Origin: Plasmodiophora brassicae
Lineage: Eukaryota; Endomyxa: Phytomyxea; Phytomyxea; Plasmodiophorida
Length of the DNA stretch: 64,000 bases
Assembly (NCBI GenBank): GCA_036867785.1
Contig: CP145409.1
Location: forward strand, 620,001-684,000
Reading direction: 5' to 3'
Shown: piece after piece, positions 10,444 through 20,990 of the stretch
Numbering within the stretch: the first letter of the stretch is position 1
Layout: each line of letters begins with the position of its first letter
Translations under genes and position numbers: made by a program
Notes under the pieces: model-generated
What the model was told of the DNA's origin: nothing
Database searches by the model: none
The model's input: the letters and a program-made list of their open reading frames with translations, nothing else

Positions 10444-10696
10444 CCAAGGATTTTTGTTGCGCTGAAGGTTTGTACGGTATGCGATACTCTGCTCCGTATA
10501 CGTTCAACGCCGAACGAATTCGCTGGGCGACTGGCGACAGCTCTGTGGCCGCCACTGTGTGTCCTCTAAATATAGTGCTACAGAGTGTGCCGGATTTAGA
10601 AAATTCCGGCAGGCAGGTCGGACCTGCAAGATCGGTGATCGCCGTTCTGGTCGCGTCGTGGAAATTGCTGCCACCCGTGCCGGCGCGCGCGTCGGT

Positions 10697-11554
10697 ATGC
10701 ATCTCCGCGTCCTGCTGGTCGTGTGCTATGCCTGCGCGTTCACTACCTACGCCCGGAATTCGTCGAGCGCCACGGCACAGGATGTGGGATCACTTGACTC
10801 CGACCGACAGCGAGCAGAGGAATCGGATCTGCAGACTGTGCGGGCGCTGGCCGAAGCCTGGAACAGATTTGTATCCCCCGATGCTATCGTTGATTTTGTC
10901 GCCCGCTGCGCTGGGAGCGTAGCTGAGCAAGTCGACGTCGATCTCACCCGGGTGTGCAATGCCGCCGCCGCCAAGCTGGAGCGGATACGTCGAACGAAGA
11001 ATGTGACATTGCCGGAGCTGGCTGCCAGCCAGGTAAGGCCTTTCGTGAGGGGAGTGGTCGACGGCGTCGGTGCCAAGCCAGGCACGTTCCGCGACTTAGG
11101 CAACGACGTCGGTGGCCGTGTCTCAGCCGCCGGCACCTGGGTCAGGGACGCTGTCAAAATCGGATTGCGGAATTCGGGCGAGAAGTTCATGAACCAGGCA
11201 GGCTCGATTGTGATGGGCGCCACCGTTGTGACAGGCGTGGGTGCGATTGCGAGGGACGTCATCAGGGCCTACCTGGCCCGACGCGCGCAGTACCGTCACC
11301 AACAGTACGAGAAGGCGCGCAACAAGCTCCTGCTCAAGGGTGGTGGCGCCTTAGTCTTGGCAACTTCTATCGGGGCACCCATCGTCAGTTACATTGTCGA
11401 GAATGGCAAGGTGGCGCGCGCGGAGAAGATCAGGAAAGCCGCCGCGGCCGCTGACGCGTTACGACGCCCGCCTCCGATGCCATCACAGGCGTCGTCGCTT
11501 TCTGTCGGCCTCGGCATCGTCGTCACTGTCATTGGCATCACGCTCCTTCGCTGA
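10697..11554 (+). CDS. Signal-peptide protein with hydrophobic segments, unknown
   Basis: A single exon of 285 residues. The start chosen at 10697 (MHLRVLLVVCYACAF) gives a clean signal peptide; the frame is open 46 codons further upstream without one. A helical, charged region follows. Then come hydrophobic stretches at about residues 174-190 and 222-236, and a C-terminal helix (LGIVVTVIGITLLR) that could be a tail anchor or a GPI-type signal. A long basic helix near residue 205 (RAYLARRAQYRHQQYEKARN) lies between them. I recognise no family. It is convergent with the CstF-77 gene, whose stop begins 59 bp beyond this stop. Confidence 0.7.
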   Translation: MHLRVLLVVCYACAFTTYARNSSSATAQDVGSLDSDRQRAEESDLQTVRALAEAWNRFVSPDAIVDFVARCAGSVAEQVDVDLTRVCNAAAAKLERIRRTKNVTLPELAASQVRPFVRGVVDGVGAKPGTFRDLGNDVGGRVSAAGTWVRDAVKIGLRNSGEKFMNQAGSIVMGATVVTGVGAIARDVIRAYLARRAQYRHQQYEKARNKLLLKGGGALVLATSIGAPIVSYIVENGKVARAEKIRKAAAAADALRRPPPMPSQASSLSVGLGIVVTVIGITLLR

Positions 11555-11613
11555 ACAATAGGCGTAAATATTCTATGCATGTGTGGAACGTTGTCCTGCT
11601 GTATATGGAAACG

Positions 11614-14570
11614 TTATTGCTGCGTCTTGGCAACCTTCCCCGCCATGCGGATCCTGTACAAATCAGTAACCGGGGCGGGGCGTGGACCTGCCGAGCCTGA
11701 TCCGTTCGCGACAGGTTGTTCTGCAGGGGCATCACGTTCCCGCTTGACGCCGGCATGTTGTACAGCGTCACCTGTAGTACCTGCTGGCCGTATCTGAAAC
11801 ACAGTTTAGCCAGACGAAAGCAAAGCGCTCTGGCACACCACGTACGTGTATCACTTTCGGTTCTGCCATCATAATCCAAGACATCAGCAGATCAACTTGC
11901 GCAATTTCGGGACCGGAATAGCTAGGCAGACGCAGCAACAACGAACGCAGAGCGTCTCCAATTTCGAGTCTTAGCGTAACAATTGGGCGGCCATTATCCA
12001 GGACCTGGAGGTTACCCCCATTAACGCTCTCCTTGATGGGTCACATGCGGCGGCACTAACTTTGCACATTTGCCCGATATCGGGACTCGGCAACGTCGAC
12101 GATGGAGCCGCCTCAACTTGTACCCCAGTCGGGGCACTACCACCAGCAACACCGGCAGCAAGCGCCGCTCGCTTATTGGTCAGGATTGACGGCCCCAGCG
12201 AGATAGCGTTCTGATACGCGTCCGAACATGGATACAGGTCCTTGGGCAGACATTAGGTTCGCGTAATCCTGACTGTAAAACCAAGTACCTTAAAGTGCCT
12301 TCGATCGATAACTGCACGAACGGGGGCCACCATGCTGCTCGGAGTGTGACGTGTCACAGCTCGTTCTGGGTGAAGGAGAGCATTCCGTCGAGATTCCGCA
12401 GCTTCAACGGCTATGAAATCCGATACCTGAGACGGCATAAGAAGGAAACCTACGCTCGCGTGAGCACTTCCGACGAACCATGCGCTCGAAGTCGACGTAG
12501 CGATCAAGTATTGGCGCCGCCTCAGCCGAGGGTATTTCCCGGAAACACTGCTCGAATATCAGTCGCATGTTCTGATGGTCATTCCTTGCATAAAGGAAGT
12601 CGAGGTATTCGCACTATCACGACAATGTCAGATTACGGGTGCAGCTAATTCATGGCGAGTTGGGTACCAGAAACGGAACACAGGTTGGAAACTTCTTGAG
12701 ACCTAGCTTGAAGATATTGCTGGCGACTGTTGCGTCATTGTCGACATGATCTAACGCGGATAAGAGTCAGAACAAGCTATAAACCAGAGCATCAAAACAT
12801 GCTTACATTCCATTAGCGCTGCAGCACAGTAAACGTGGTACGTGCAATTCGGCGACTTAATCAAACTGACGAGAATCTTGCGCGCTGCCTCGACACCATC
12901 CGCCCGTCTGGTGAAACGAAGCAGCTCGATGGCGCAAAGCGGTGATGACGCCTGATCAGCCTTCTCATACAGATTCTGATATATCGTGCGGGCTTCCTGT
13001 CCCATTAGTTAGACGCTAACATTTCAAATAGCGCATTCCTGTTGAATCAGGATCCTGCCATACACTGAAGTTGCGCTTCCGCTCCTGGAAGTCGGCATAA
13101 AGAAAGTGAACGATAAGATTATCCGGCATCACTTCGATGGCGTTGTCGTAGACGCGAACAGCCTCGTCTGTGAACCAAATGAAAATTGTGGTGGAAACCG
13201 ATCAGAACACACTGAACGAACCATGTGTGCCCTTTTCGTTGAGGAACGAAGCATAGGCGTTCCAGACCTCAGGGTAGAACCGCAAGATGCAGAGTCCTTG
13301 CTTGAAATGGTATGTCATTCTAGCTTTAAAAACAGACGGATCTAGGCGAAGAGGATTGCCCAGTTCATAATGCAGTAGTCGTTGCCAGAGTAAGACTTGG
13401 CGATAATCACGAATCTGTGCATGCAGTCCTGCATATAGCAATTTAGACCTCGAACACAAGCACACGTGGAGCCCGAAACAGCGACCTGAGGGCGTCGGCT
13501 TCGCGAGCATGTCCAGAAGCAGTCCTTCACGTTTCTTCTTCAGTTCCCGCTTTACGTTAAGGCATCTCAGATAGATGGGATGCGCCAGATTAAGTGTTGC
13601 CGCTGCATGATCCTGGACTGGTTGTCAGCGAACGAGCTCCATCCGTACAGCAGAGAACAAGCGAACCCTGAAATGTTTATGCTCCCACGTATCGTAGTTC
13701 TTCCAAATAGTTTCAATCTGGCTGAGCGGGACAGCAATCGCACGCTGGTACACTTTCCTGATAACGAGCAACTTTTCATTTTCCTCAATAGCATTGGCAG
13801 CCTAGGATGCGCTCGTCAAACAAACGGACCGTCATACGTCTATACAAGACCGACCTCAGACGAAACCAGGAAGTTGATATAATCCATCCAAATTTGGGAA
13901 GCATTGAAATCGACGCCAACGTGCTCAAGAGTGAATTCGAACGCATTGCCTGCAGGAGCTTGTCAGCAAGCATTCACTGGTTGAATCGACGATCGAGTAA
14001 TACAGAGAGCTGCTCGCTCATCGGGCTGGTTGCGTTTGATAATTTGTTGATAATGAATGTAGGTGCGATACAACTCGACATCGAGACAGATCGGAAGACA
14101 TCTTGCGAATATTGTCTCTACCATTTCTGGGAATACACCAGTCAGGAACGGCGACGGATTGTCAAATTACGTTTGTACGGTAATTCTTGGCCTCCATTTC
14201 CTTATCTAGATAGAATTTCCACTGCATCCATTGAATCAGCCCACAATCCCGCGTCATCGTTTATATGCATCTCTGTCCAGGAACGTACATAGTCGGCAGC
14301 GGTTGGGAAGACGTTCAGAAACGCCTCGAATACTGAGCGAGCCTCGTCGTTGATACCGGGTACGGAGTTGTAATGCCGCATGATGACCATCCAGGCCGCC
14401 GTGTCGTACACATCGGCACACAACGATGCGGCCGCCAGCTTCAGTTGTGGGGTGAATCGGCTCGATACGTCTTCAGGGAAAAGGTCCGACGACGCCGCTT
14501 TCGCAAACTCGGCCATCACCGTCGCCGTCATCGGGAGTGTAGCTCTCGACCTCCGCGGCGACTGGCGCAA
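11614..14570 (-). CDS. CSTF3: Cleavage stimulation factor subunit 3 (CstF-77/Rna14)
   Basis: Scaffold of the pre-mRNA 3'-end processing complex, made of HAT helical repeats. It is a many-exon minus-strand gene, and only parts are open at a time. From the N-terminus: AAWMVIMRHYNSV and ARSVFEAFLNVFPTAADY (HAT 1), an SAxSE-type segment with an R.YQRAI.P repeat near 13.7 kb, RFYPEVWNAYASFL near 13.28 kb, YHVYCAAALMEY formed across an intron near 12.8 kb, and SNIFKLGLKKFPTC. Then CEYLDFLYARNDHQNM, the Rna14/CstF-77 hallmark DLYPCS near 12.22 kb, and a final DLYRIRM helix before TAA at 11614-11616, matching the DIYRARQ tail of the animal protein. The start is the first in-frame ATG (14568-14570); an ATG at 14531 is also possible. 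Confidence 0.88.
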
Positions 14571-14666
14571 CTTTTGCGCTCACGTTCGCATACCATCCTC
14601 TGGGTCATTTCACGGCTGTACAGCGGGGGATGTTGCCTGCTGAAACAGATGTATACCCAGATTGTT

Positions 14667-16445
14667 TTACATCAACATGTTCTCCGCACGAAGTGTCGTC
14701 TCGAGTCTATTGCTGAGGAACAGGACTTTGTCGCGGTCGGTTTCGAGGCCGTGCCAATCGGCGTGCGTTACCAGGGACAGCGTCCAGCCGTGTTTCGCCA
14801 GGATGCGATGCTTGAGACGAATCGACGGTTTCAGCTGATCAGTTTTCGTAATGAACTGCGCTGGGCCAAGAATTTCAACAGCGACCTTGAACGCATCACT
14901 TGTGTAGTGCGCCATCGATGTCGTGAACCCGGTCCGCTCGCATTTCGTTGGTGCTTGGAACATAGTTGAGAACGGGGTCAGTTCCAATATCCGTCTAACG
15001 TCAGCAACAAGGGCAGCGTTCAGCGGTGGCACAGGTTGAAACGCTAGTGCACACCGAGCAAACAACTCTCTGACACCAGGAATGCTTGCCATGTGCTCGT
15101 TGAAGGACTCGTCCGATACCATCAGGCGCCACTGATGCATCTGAGATAACAGGCCATCGCATTTCTCGCGTTCGAACGCTGCCGGTATCGTTTCGATAAG
15201 CGGAAGGACATTCTCCGGACGACGGTCAACCATGGCAAACGAGTACAGAAGATTAGCGATCTGCTGCGAACCAAGACGCCCTTTCCGAGCCACTGCCTCT
15301 GCTTCGGCAGCCTCAAACAACGCTGGAACGTAGATGTCGATCATTGCGTAGGACCAGACACTGCTCGTCAGCTCCAAATTGTTCATGTCCCGAAGGCGCG
15401 GTATGACAACGGGTGCAAACGACTCGAATAGTTCGATGTCGCGGAAATTCACTTTCATAAACGCCCACAGAGTATTTGCCAAGTTTTGAGTCGAGAACTG
15501 CAGCACCAGAGATTTCGAAGCAGACGCTATAGCCCGGAACAGAGGCAGGTTCACGAGCCCGACTTTGCCATACGCCCATGCAACGTTAGCGAGGTTACGT
15601 GCCGCTAGCTCTCCTATTCGTTCGATGATCACGGGGGCAAACGCATCGAAAAGCGAAACCATGGGCAGAGCCGCCGTTGCATACGACCAGACCATCATAG
15701 AGAGGCCCTGCGCGTTGAAATCGTTGTGTGAGGTCAAGCGCGTCCTGGCCGCCGAAGCGACCGCTTCTAGGACACGTGTTCGCACAACAGCATCGTTCAG
15801 CTTAGCGTAAGACCAGGCAATGTTCGCGAGCTCCACTGCCTTGAATTCGTCAATACGCGCCTCAATAGATGGAGCCAGTGCTGCGAGGACACGTGGCGCG
15901 TCCAGACATCCCAACTTGATAACAGCATGAACACAATTCGCCAGGTGGCGACATGTCGGATGGCGGAATTTGGCATGGAGAACAGCAGAATCCGTCAGGA
16001 TCGGAAGAACGGTGTCGAACAATGCGCGATACTGGGGATCGTACTTCGCCATACCCGTCAGGATCGACGACGTCGCACGCATGCCCAACTGAGAAGGAGC
16101 AAGGCGACGCAACCGTTCCAGAAGCAGCGACAGACTGCGATCGTGATTCGGTTGCCCAATCTGCTCACAGATGCTATGCCGGAACATTCGCATGAGATCA
16201 TCGGGAACGACCTCCGCCGGCTGCGACAAGATCGTTGCGACATCCGTCGTGTGATTAAACCGCACCGGCGCAGGCTTGAATCGTTTCACGTGCGGGGCGG
16301 CCCCGAAATCTGCCAACGGCACGCTGCCGTGACGGGCCCCACCCGACGGAACGCTGCTGCCGCCGCTTTGTTCCGCTGCAACAGTTAGACTGGCCCATGA
16401 ACCTCGATGACCCCACTTGCCCGGCTGCAGCCGCCGCACCCACAT
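14667..16445 (-). CDS. RAP-domain helical-repeat protein, probably organellar RNA-binding (copy 1)
   Basis: A single exon of 592 residues from the ATG at 16443-16445. The Arg-rich start MWVRRLQPGKWGHRG looks like a mitochondrial presequence; the frame is open to 16859 but loses that look. A series of roughly 35-38-residue helical repeats fills residues 130-420, each built around an 'L.N..W.+AK' core such as AVELANIAWSYAKLND and AARNLANVAWAYGKVG. The C-terminal RAP domain begins near residue 517 (RILAKHGWTLSLVTHADWHG). Proteins of this layout (FASTK/OPR-like plus RAP) act in organellar RNA processing or translation in known cases. It shares layout and repeat sequence with the next gene on the same strand. 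Confidence 0.85.
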   Translation of the reverse strand: MWVRRLQPGKWGHRGSWASLTVAAEQSGGSSVPSGGARHGSVPLADFGAAPHVKRFKPAPVRFNHTTDVATILSQPAEVVPDDLMRMFRHSICEQIGQPNHDRSLSLLLERLRRLAPSQLGMRATSSILTGMAKYDPQYRALFDTVLPILTDSAVLHAKFRHPTCRHLANCVHAVIKLGCLDAPRVLAALAPSIEARIDEFKAVELANIAWSYAKLNDAVVRTRVLEAVASAARTRLTSHNDFNAQGLSMMVWSYATAALPMVSLFDAFAPVIIERIGELAARNLANVAWAYGKVGLVNLPLFRAIASASKSLVLQFSTQNLANTLWAFMKVNFRDIELFESFAPVVIPRLRDMNNLELTSSVWSYAMIDIYVPALFEAAEAEAVARKGRLGSQQIANLLYSFAMVDRRPENVLPLIETIPAAFEREKCDGLLSQMHQWRLMVSDESFNEHMASIPGVRELFARCALAFQPVPPLNAALVADVRRILELTPFSTMFQAPTKCERTGFTTSMAHYTSDAFKVAVEILGPAQFITKTDQLKPSIRLKHRILAKHGWTLSLVTHADWHGLETDRDKVLFLSNRLETTLRAENMLM

Positions 16446-17032
16446 GCCGGTGGCGCCCCCGCGGCGTGTAACTGCGAAAGACGAGGGCAGTTCCTGTTGA
16501 CCGTCTGCAGTTTCTCCGTGAGGCGTGGGGCCAACCTGGATTGGCTTCCTGCGAAGGAGCTGCTCGATCGCAGACACTCTGCAGCACGCAGTGTCGTTCA
16601 AAGAAATGTCGCGATTTTGGAAACGCGACTGCCAATTCTGTCGCCTGCCGTGGAATACTCGATGCCAGCGCAGGTATGTCAGGTCGTGCTTTGGCTGAGA
16701 CCGTTCGACATTGATCATCCTGTAGGTCCGTGTGGACCATGCTGTCTGCGCATACACATGCAACGTGATCGCCGACTTCGAAGACGGCAAGCACGCTAAA
16801 ATTCCGAGAGTACTCAACGCGGTTGCAGAAGGGTGAGTCGGATGAGTACTGGCGGCCACATGCGGCAGCGCTACATTTGCGAGGGTGACCCTATCAGGGT
16901 GGCGAAGCGCGATGCAATCGCTAGGAGGATGTGGACCCGCTATCAGAAGAGTCTACGTGATGTGAACCAAGGCGGGGGCGCTCAGGATTCCGAAATTGTA
17001 TTGACTGCTGCTGGGTCGTGGACGTCGAATAA
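16446..17032. other. Spacer between the two RAP genes
   Basis: This spacer of 587 bp lies between the stop of copy 2 and the chosen start of copy 1. The copy 1 frame remains open for 414 bp of it, so an N-terminally longer form is possible. The remainder shows nothing I can name. Confidence 0.4.
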
Positions 17033-19066
17033 TTAAACAGAAGATGAACTGCTTCTGGTGGCACTGGCAGACGAATCGAGGGATTTGGAGATGACCGATC
17101 CGAGCGCCTTGTTGATGAAGGCGATGCGATCAGGTTCGTTGACGCCGACGGCGTCCCAGTCCTGGTAGTCGATGTTCGCGATATGCCAACCGTGCGCAGA
17201 TAGGATGCGTTGCTTGAGAAGCGTCATTGCGTTATACTGGTTTCCGTTACGCATGAAACTGGACTTCCCGTTGATGAGCAGGGCAATCTTCAACCCAGAC
17301 GCCTGGCCTTCATATGCGAAGTCGACCAAGTACGATGTGACTTTGCAGCGGACCCGTCGAACGAAGAGGCTCGCGAATCGCGTTTTCCAGATCGCTTTAG
17401 CGATATCGCTGAAAAGGGCCGAATCAGGGCTGGATCCGCGTTCAGAAAACAACGCTTTACATCGTGCAAGCACGTCCGCTGCCCCATGGACAGTGGCCTC
17501 GAAATTCGCGACATCGTCGTCTGATAATGACATGCGCCACATGTGGACATGCGATGCAAGTACAGGATCGAATCCTTGACTGAATTTCTCGGGCAGCATC
17601 CGGGCAACACCTGAAGAGATTCCAAGTTCAGGATGACCGGCGATCGCCAATGCGAACAGCGTGTTGATCAGGATCTGGTCGCTGATGTGAGCTGATGACT
17701 TGAAGTTGCCCATGGCGTGAGCAATGGCTTCGAACAGATCGTCTGCTGGAGTACATGACGTTGCGAATCCCCATGCGGTATTCGACAGGTCTTGTGGATT
17801 GAACTCACGAATTCGTTTCAACGCCTCCTTCTCGACCGCTGTGAACAGATCCGGCGCTGACACTCCTGCGACAGAGAATGACCACACAGTCATGGCCATG
17901 TTCTGGCTGTTGCAAGTTGGCAGTGCTGCAATTGTTGCACGTGATAGGAAACCGAAGAGCTCGGGCGAGTACACGCCAGCTTTTGCATAGGCCCAAGCCA
18001 CGTTCGACAGGGTCTGAGGGACGAACTCGTTCTGAAGCCTCTCGCTTCTGACGATTAGGTTGGCAATGAGATGTAACAGGTTGCCGGATGCGATATCGGC
18101 GCGCGCGAACGCCCAGACGATATTGGCGAGACCCTGGGCGCTAAACTCCTCCGCACGCGCCTTCACAGCATTGTCGATCGCATCGAATAGAGCAGGGGCT
18201 GAGTGTCCCAGCTTCGCGAATGCCCATGCCATGCTCGCGATATTCTGTGGCTGGAACTCGTATAGTCTAGAGACGGATTCAGCCGCGATGGCATCGAACA
18301 GATCCGTGCACGGGTCCTGCGCCTTGGCGAACGCCCAGACGATGTTGGAGAGACCTTGCGCGTTGAACTGCTTGACACGTCCAACAGCCTCTCGGGCAAT
18401 GGCGTCGAATAACGCAGGAGCCCTCGCGTCGGCGGCCGCATAGGACCACGCGCAAATCGATAGGTCTTGGCAGCGAAACCGCATCAGATGGGGGATGGCC
18501 CCCGCTGCAAGAGCAGGCAAGGCGGGCCGAGCGGCAGCGCCATCGAAACCTAATTTGGCGATCGAGTGGACCGCCTGACACAGGTGCCTGGCATCAACCA
18601 GAGGCAGGTGTGCATTGACTTTCAAGGCCTCTGCGATGAACGGGATAACCTTGGAAAAGGATCCTCTGAACCGTTTGTCGTACTTGACAATGGTGGTGAG
18701 AATGGTGGACGCCGTCCGCATCGAAATGGCTCGCAGATCGAAGGACACTAACCGGTTGGCGAACTCAGCCAGCTCGGCAGCGTGGTTGTCGTGGTCGGTC
18801 TGATGCATCAGCGTATGAAGCAGGAGTTCCGACAGCTGTTCGGGGCGCAGCTGGAACTCAGCCATTAGCGCTGATGCATTGCTAGCCGGTTCGAACACGA
18901 CCCGGTGTGGCCGCACGGATGGCACCTCCAGTGGACCCTGGCAGTCGGCCATTGCGGGCGGCGTGCGAAGTTCGCTGCTAAAGATCGCCCGATATTGGAC
19001 GCTGGTTCGCCGGGCCAAACACTGCCGGTTCGCAAGCGACACGCATCGGCTCAGGGTGGTCCGCAT
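17033..19066 (-). CDS. RAP-domain helical-repeat protein, probably organellar RNA-binding (copy 2)
   Basis: A single exon of 677 residues starting MRTTLSRCVSLANRQCLARR, a strong mitochondrial presequence. At least eight tandem repeats span about residues 150-480, with very regular cores such as FNAQGLSNIVWAFAKA, FQPQNIASMAWAFAKLG, FSAQGLANIVWAFARA and FNPQDLSNTAWGFATS. The C-terminal RAP domain lies at about residues 590-655 (RILSAHGWHIANIDYQDWDA), followed by a Ser-rich tail. RAP is thought to bind RNA or act as an endonuclease-like fold. Its position directly upstream of copy 1 on the same strand suggests tandem duplication, though sequence identity outside the motifs is modest. Confidence 0.88.
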   Translation of the reverse strand: MRTTLSRCVSLANRQCLARRTSVQYRAIFSSELRTPPAMADCQGPLEVPSVRPHRVVFEPASNASALMAEFQLRPEQLSELLLHTLMHQTDHDNHAAELAEFANRLVSFDLRAISMRTASTILTTIVKYDKRFRGSFSKVIPFIAEALKVNAHLPLVDARHLCQAVHSIAKLGFDGAAARPALPALAAGAIPHLMRFRCQDLSICAWSYAAADARAPALFDAIAREAVGRVKQFNAQGLSNIVWAFAKAQDPCTDLFDAIAAESVSRLYEFQPQNIASMAWAFAKLGHSAPALFDAIDNAVKARAEEFSAQGLANIVWAFARADIASGNLLHLIANLIVRSERLQNEFVPQTLSNVAWAYAKAGVYSPELFGFLSRATIAALPTCNSQNMAMTVWSFSVAGVSAPDLFTAVEKEALKRIREFNPQDLSNTAWGFATSCTPADDLFEAIAHAMGNFKSSAHISDQILINTLFALAIAGHPELGISSGVARMLPEKFSQGFDPVLASHVHMWRMSLSDDDVANFEATVHGAADVLARCKALFSERGSSPDSALFSDIAKAIWKTRFASLFVRRVRCKVTSYLVDFAYEGQASGLKIALLINGKSSFMRNGNQYNAMTLLKQRILSAHGWHIANIDYQDWDAVGVNEPDRIAFINKALGSVISKSLDSSASATRSSSSSV

Positions 19067-19439
19067 GGTGCGGTCGCAGTGCAGCCGTAGCGAATCGGCA
19101 ATCGCACTCCGCGACGGGCCCTGGGAAGAGGGATCCCCCCAAATGTCGCGCTACTACCTAGTGTTTACCTACTTGCAGCGTCCGCATTGCACCAAGCCGT
19201 GCGAGGCTTGAAAACATGTGCACACACGGCCTATTGGTACGTCAGGAAGTTGAAATGTTACGCTGGAACTTCAAACCTACAGGCACATCGCGCCTTACGC
19301 TGGGTAAAGGGTCAGGTGCTCGCGTCTTACTGTCTGGTCGTGAGTCACGCCAGGAGAGATTTCCGGGTCTCCGGGCAGGACTTGAAAGCCATTCCCAAAG
19401 GAGAGCCACCGAACGCACCTTTGCATTCCATCCGACATC
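19067..19439. other. Intergenic spacer
   Basis: This 373-bp divergent spacer lies between the RAP copy 2 start and the small secreted-protein gene. Plus-strand frames cross it but look random. I see no repeat or known motif. Confidence 0.35.
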
Positions 19440-19715
19440 ATGGCCCGCGTCGTGCTCGTGCTTGTGTTTCTCCTTGTTATCTGGACGCACTGCGAAGAAT
19501 ACGCGCTGGCTGCAGCGCCTCCTCCGCCAACGACGTCACCAGACGCGACTCCGCATATCGACCTGACCAAGGGTAACAATTCGAGGATCGTCGCGATTGC
19601 CAACGCAGAGAAGGACAAGATAATGGCTCGTTACAAGAGCATGACGAAAGCGATGAACTCGTACAAAGAAGGCGGCGTGCCCCCTGTTGAATTTCCGGTC
19701 AATGGGGAGGCGTAG
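19440..19715 (+). CDS. Small secreted protein, 91 residues
   Basis: A single exon. The N-terminus MARVVLVLVFLLVIWTHCEE is a textbook signal peptide with likely cleavage after the Ala-rich stretch near residue 26. The mature part is Pro/Thr-rich (AAAPPPPTTSPDATPH) and then a short charged helix with several Lys residues. There is only one Cys and no retention signal. I recognise no family. Size and layout resemble effector-type or wall proteins, but nothing in the sequence shows the role. Confidence 0.65.
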   Translation: MARVVLVLVFLLVIWTHCEEYALAAAPPPPTTSPDATPHIDLTKGNNSRIVAIANAEKDKIMARYKSMTKAMNSYKEGGVPPVEFPVNGEA

Positions 19716-20700
19716 CCCCGTTAGCTGGCGCTTGTTCGCTCTCCAAAAACTGCCGCATCTGGCCAGCCAGCCATCTTCCACAGTCCTATTCCTGGTCCTG
19801 AATATACAGAATACTGACCCTTTGCGTGCCTTCGCTGCGTGAGAATGAAGCATTCAAGCAACCGGATACCACATTGTTGGAGCAATTCGGATATCCCGAG
19901 GCCGAGGCCCGTCTAACGGTCTCCGGCTCCCCAATGCTGCAGGCTCACGTAGGCAATCAAGAGCGACGGCTGCGGCTCGCGTCGATCGTCAGCCTTGACG
20001 ATCGAGGCTTCCTCAACGATGGCACATTGCTTTATATTCTTCTGTTTCTGAATGGAATCTGAAGATTCCAACGTTTTCGTGGGGCGTCTGAGAGCAACGG
20101 GCAACTATACTGTAGGTAGCCCGTCCGCACAGTGCTTATATACCAATATACCATGTATCCACTCTTCATACATGGTCCTCGTTGGTAAATGATTTGCTTA
20201 CCCTTCGGGATGATAGTCATGGACAGCGGCCAGCAACATGCTCTGGATACCGTTCACGAACTACGGCCGAAGAGAGACTATACCACATCTGTTGAACCGC
20301 TCAATGACGACGAACCATTCCAACGTCTAGCAAATGATGAAGCGATCCTGCATTCATCATCGAGCTCCTCAACCACTTGCTGACGGGCAATCTTTTGACA
20401 CAACCTTTGATGATTACAGGATCGGAGCGGTAATCCCTGAACTCGTATTCTTCGCCAGTCAAGAGAATCTGCAACGCCAAGCATATAGTTACCCACCTAT
20501 GTACGTAGTGTTCGCGAGCCTCTCTACCTACACTACCGACGAGCACTGACTGACACTGCGGGCAAGCAGCGCGTTGTTTCAAACACGTCGTTATACGTAG
20601 CCGTCAAGTACAGGTTCGCAACGAGCGTCCAGAGCCAGAGCCAATAATTTACATCATCAGTAACTGCGCTACCAGCCAACAACTGTCGTGTGCGCATTGC
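19716..20700. other. Unresolved stretch, possible minus-strand exons
   Basis: About 985 bp without a confident gene. A plus frame at 19826-20062 (MPSLRENEAFKQPDTTLLEQ) is open but lacks support. On the minus strand, a plausible exon near 20400-20470 (ILLTGEEYEFRDYRSDPVII) joins across a 25-bp GT...AG intron to QVVEELDDECRIASSFARRW and a stop near 20273. Further upstream pieces (NYWLWLWTLVANLYL) could belong to it. This may be a small membrane-associated protein gene. I could not settle exons or family. Confidence 0.3.
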
Positions 20701-20949
20701 ATGTCGCACGCGCTCGCATCTGTCCCGACGGGCGCTGCGGTCCGCATCGACTGCCAACACGGCATCGTTGTGGAAGGGCATCTCTACGAGGTCGACGTTG
20801 CAAGCAACATGGCCTTACTTCTGCACGAAGACAAGTCGTTCTCCGTTGTCGCTCTCGAACGCGTTGTTGCGTGCGCCGTTGTCGAGGGCGACACCATCGA
20901 TGTTGCAAGCGAACCCCGAGACATCCTTCTGCAGCAATGTCCAAAGTGA
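20701..20949 (+). CDS. Small LSm-like (Sm-fold) protein
   Basis: A single exon of 82 residues that is essentially one Sm-like fold. After a short helix come GAAVRIDCQHGIVVEGHLYE, the Sm1 pattern with its glycine, then VDVASNMALLL (Asp and Asn at the usual RNA-facing positions), then the Sm2-like strand FSVVALERVVAC and GDTID. This most resembles the N-terminal LSm domain of LSM12 rather than canonical Sm proteins; that placement is inference. It is convergent with the beta-hydroxylase gene, with only 41 bp between stop codons. Confidence 0.6.
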   Translation: MSHALASVPTGAAVRIDCQHGIVVEGHLYEVDVASNMALLLHEDKSFSVVALERVVACAVVEGDTIDVASEPRDILLQQCPK

Positions 20950-20990
20950 ACACGCATTAGCTGTTAGCCTTTACTGAATGCGTCTGCAAG

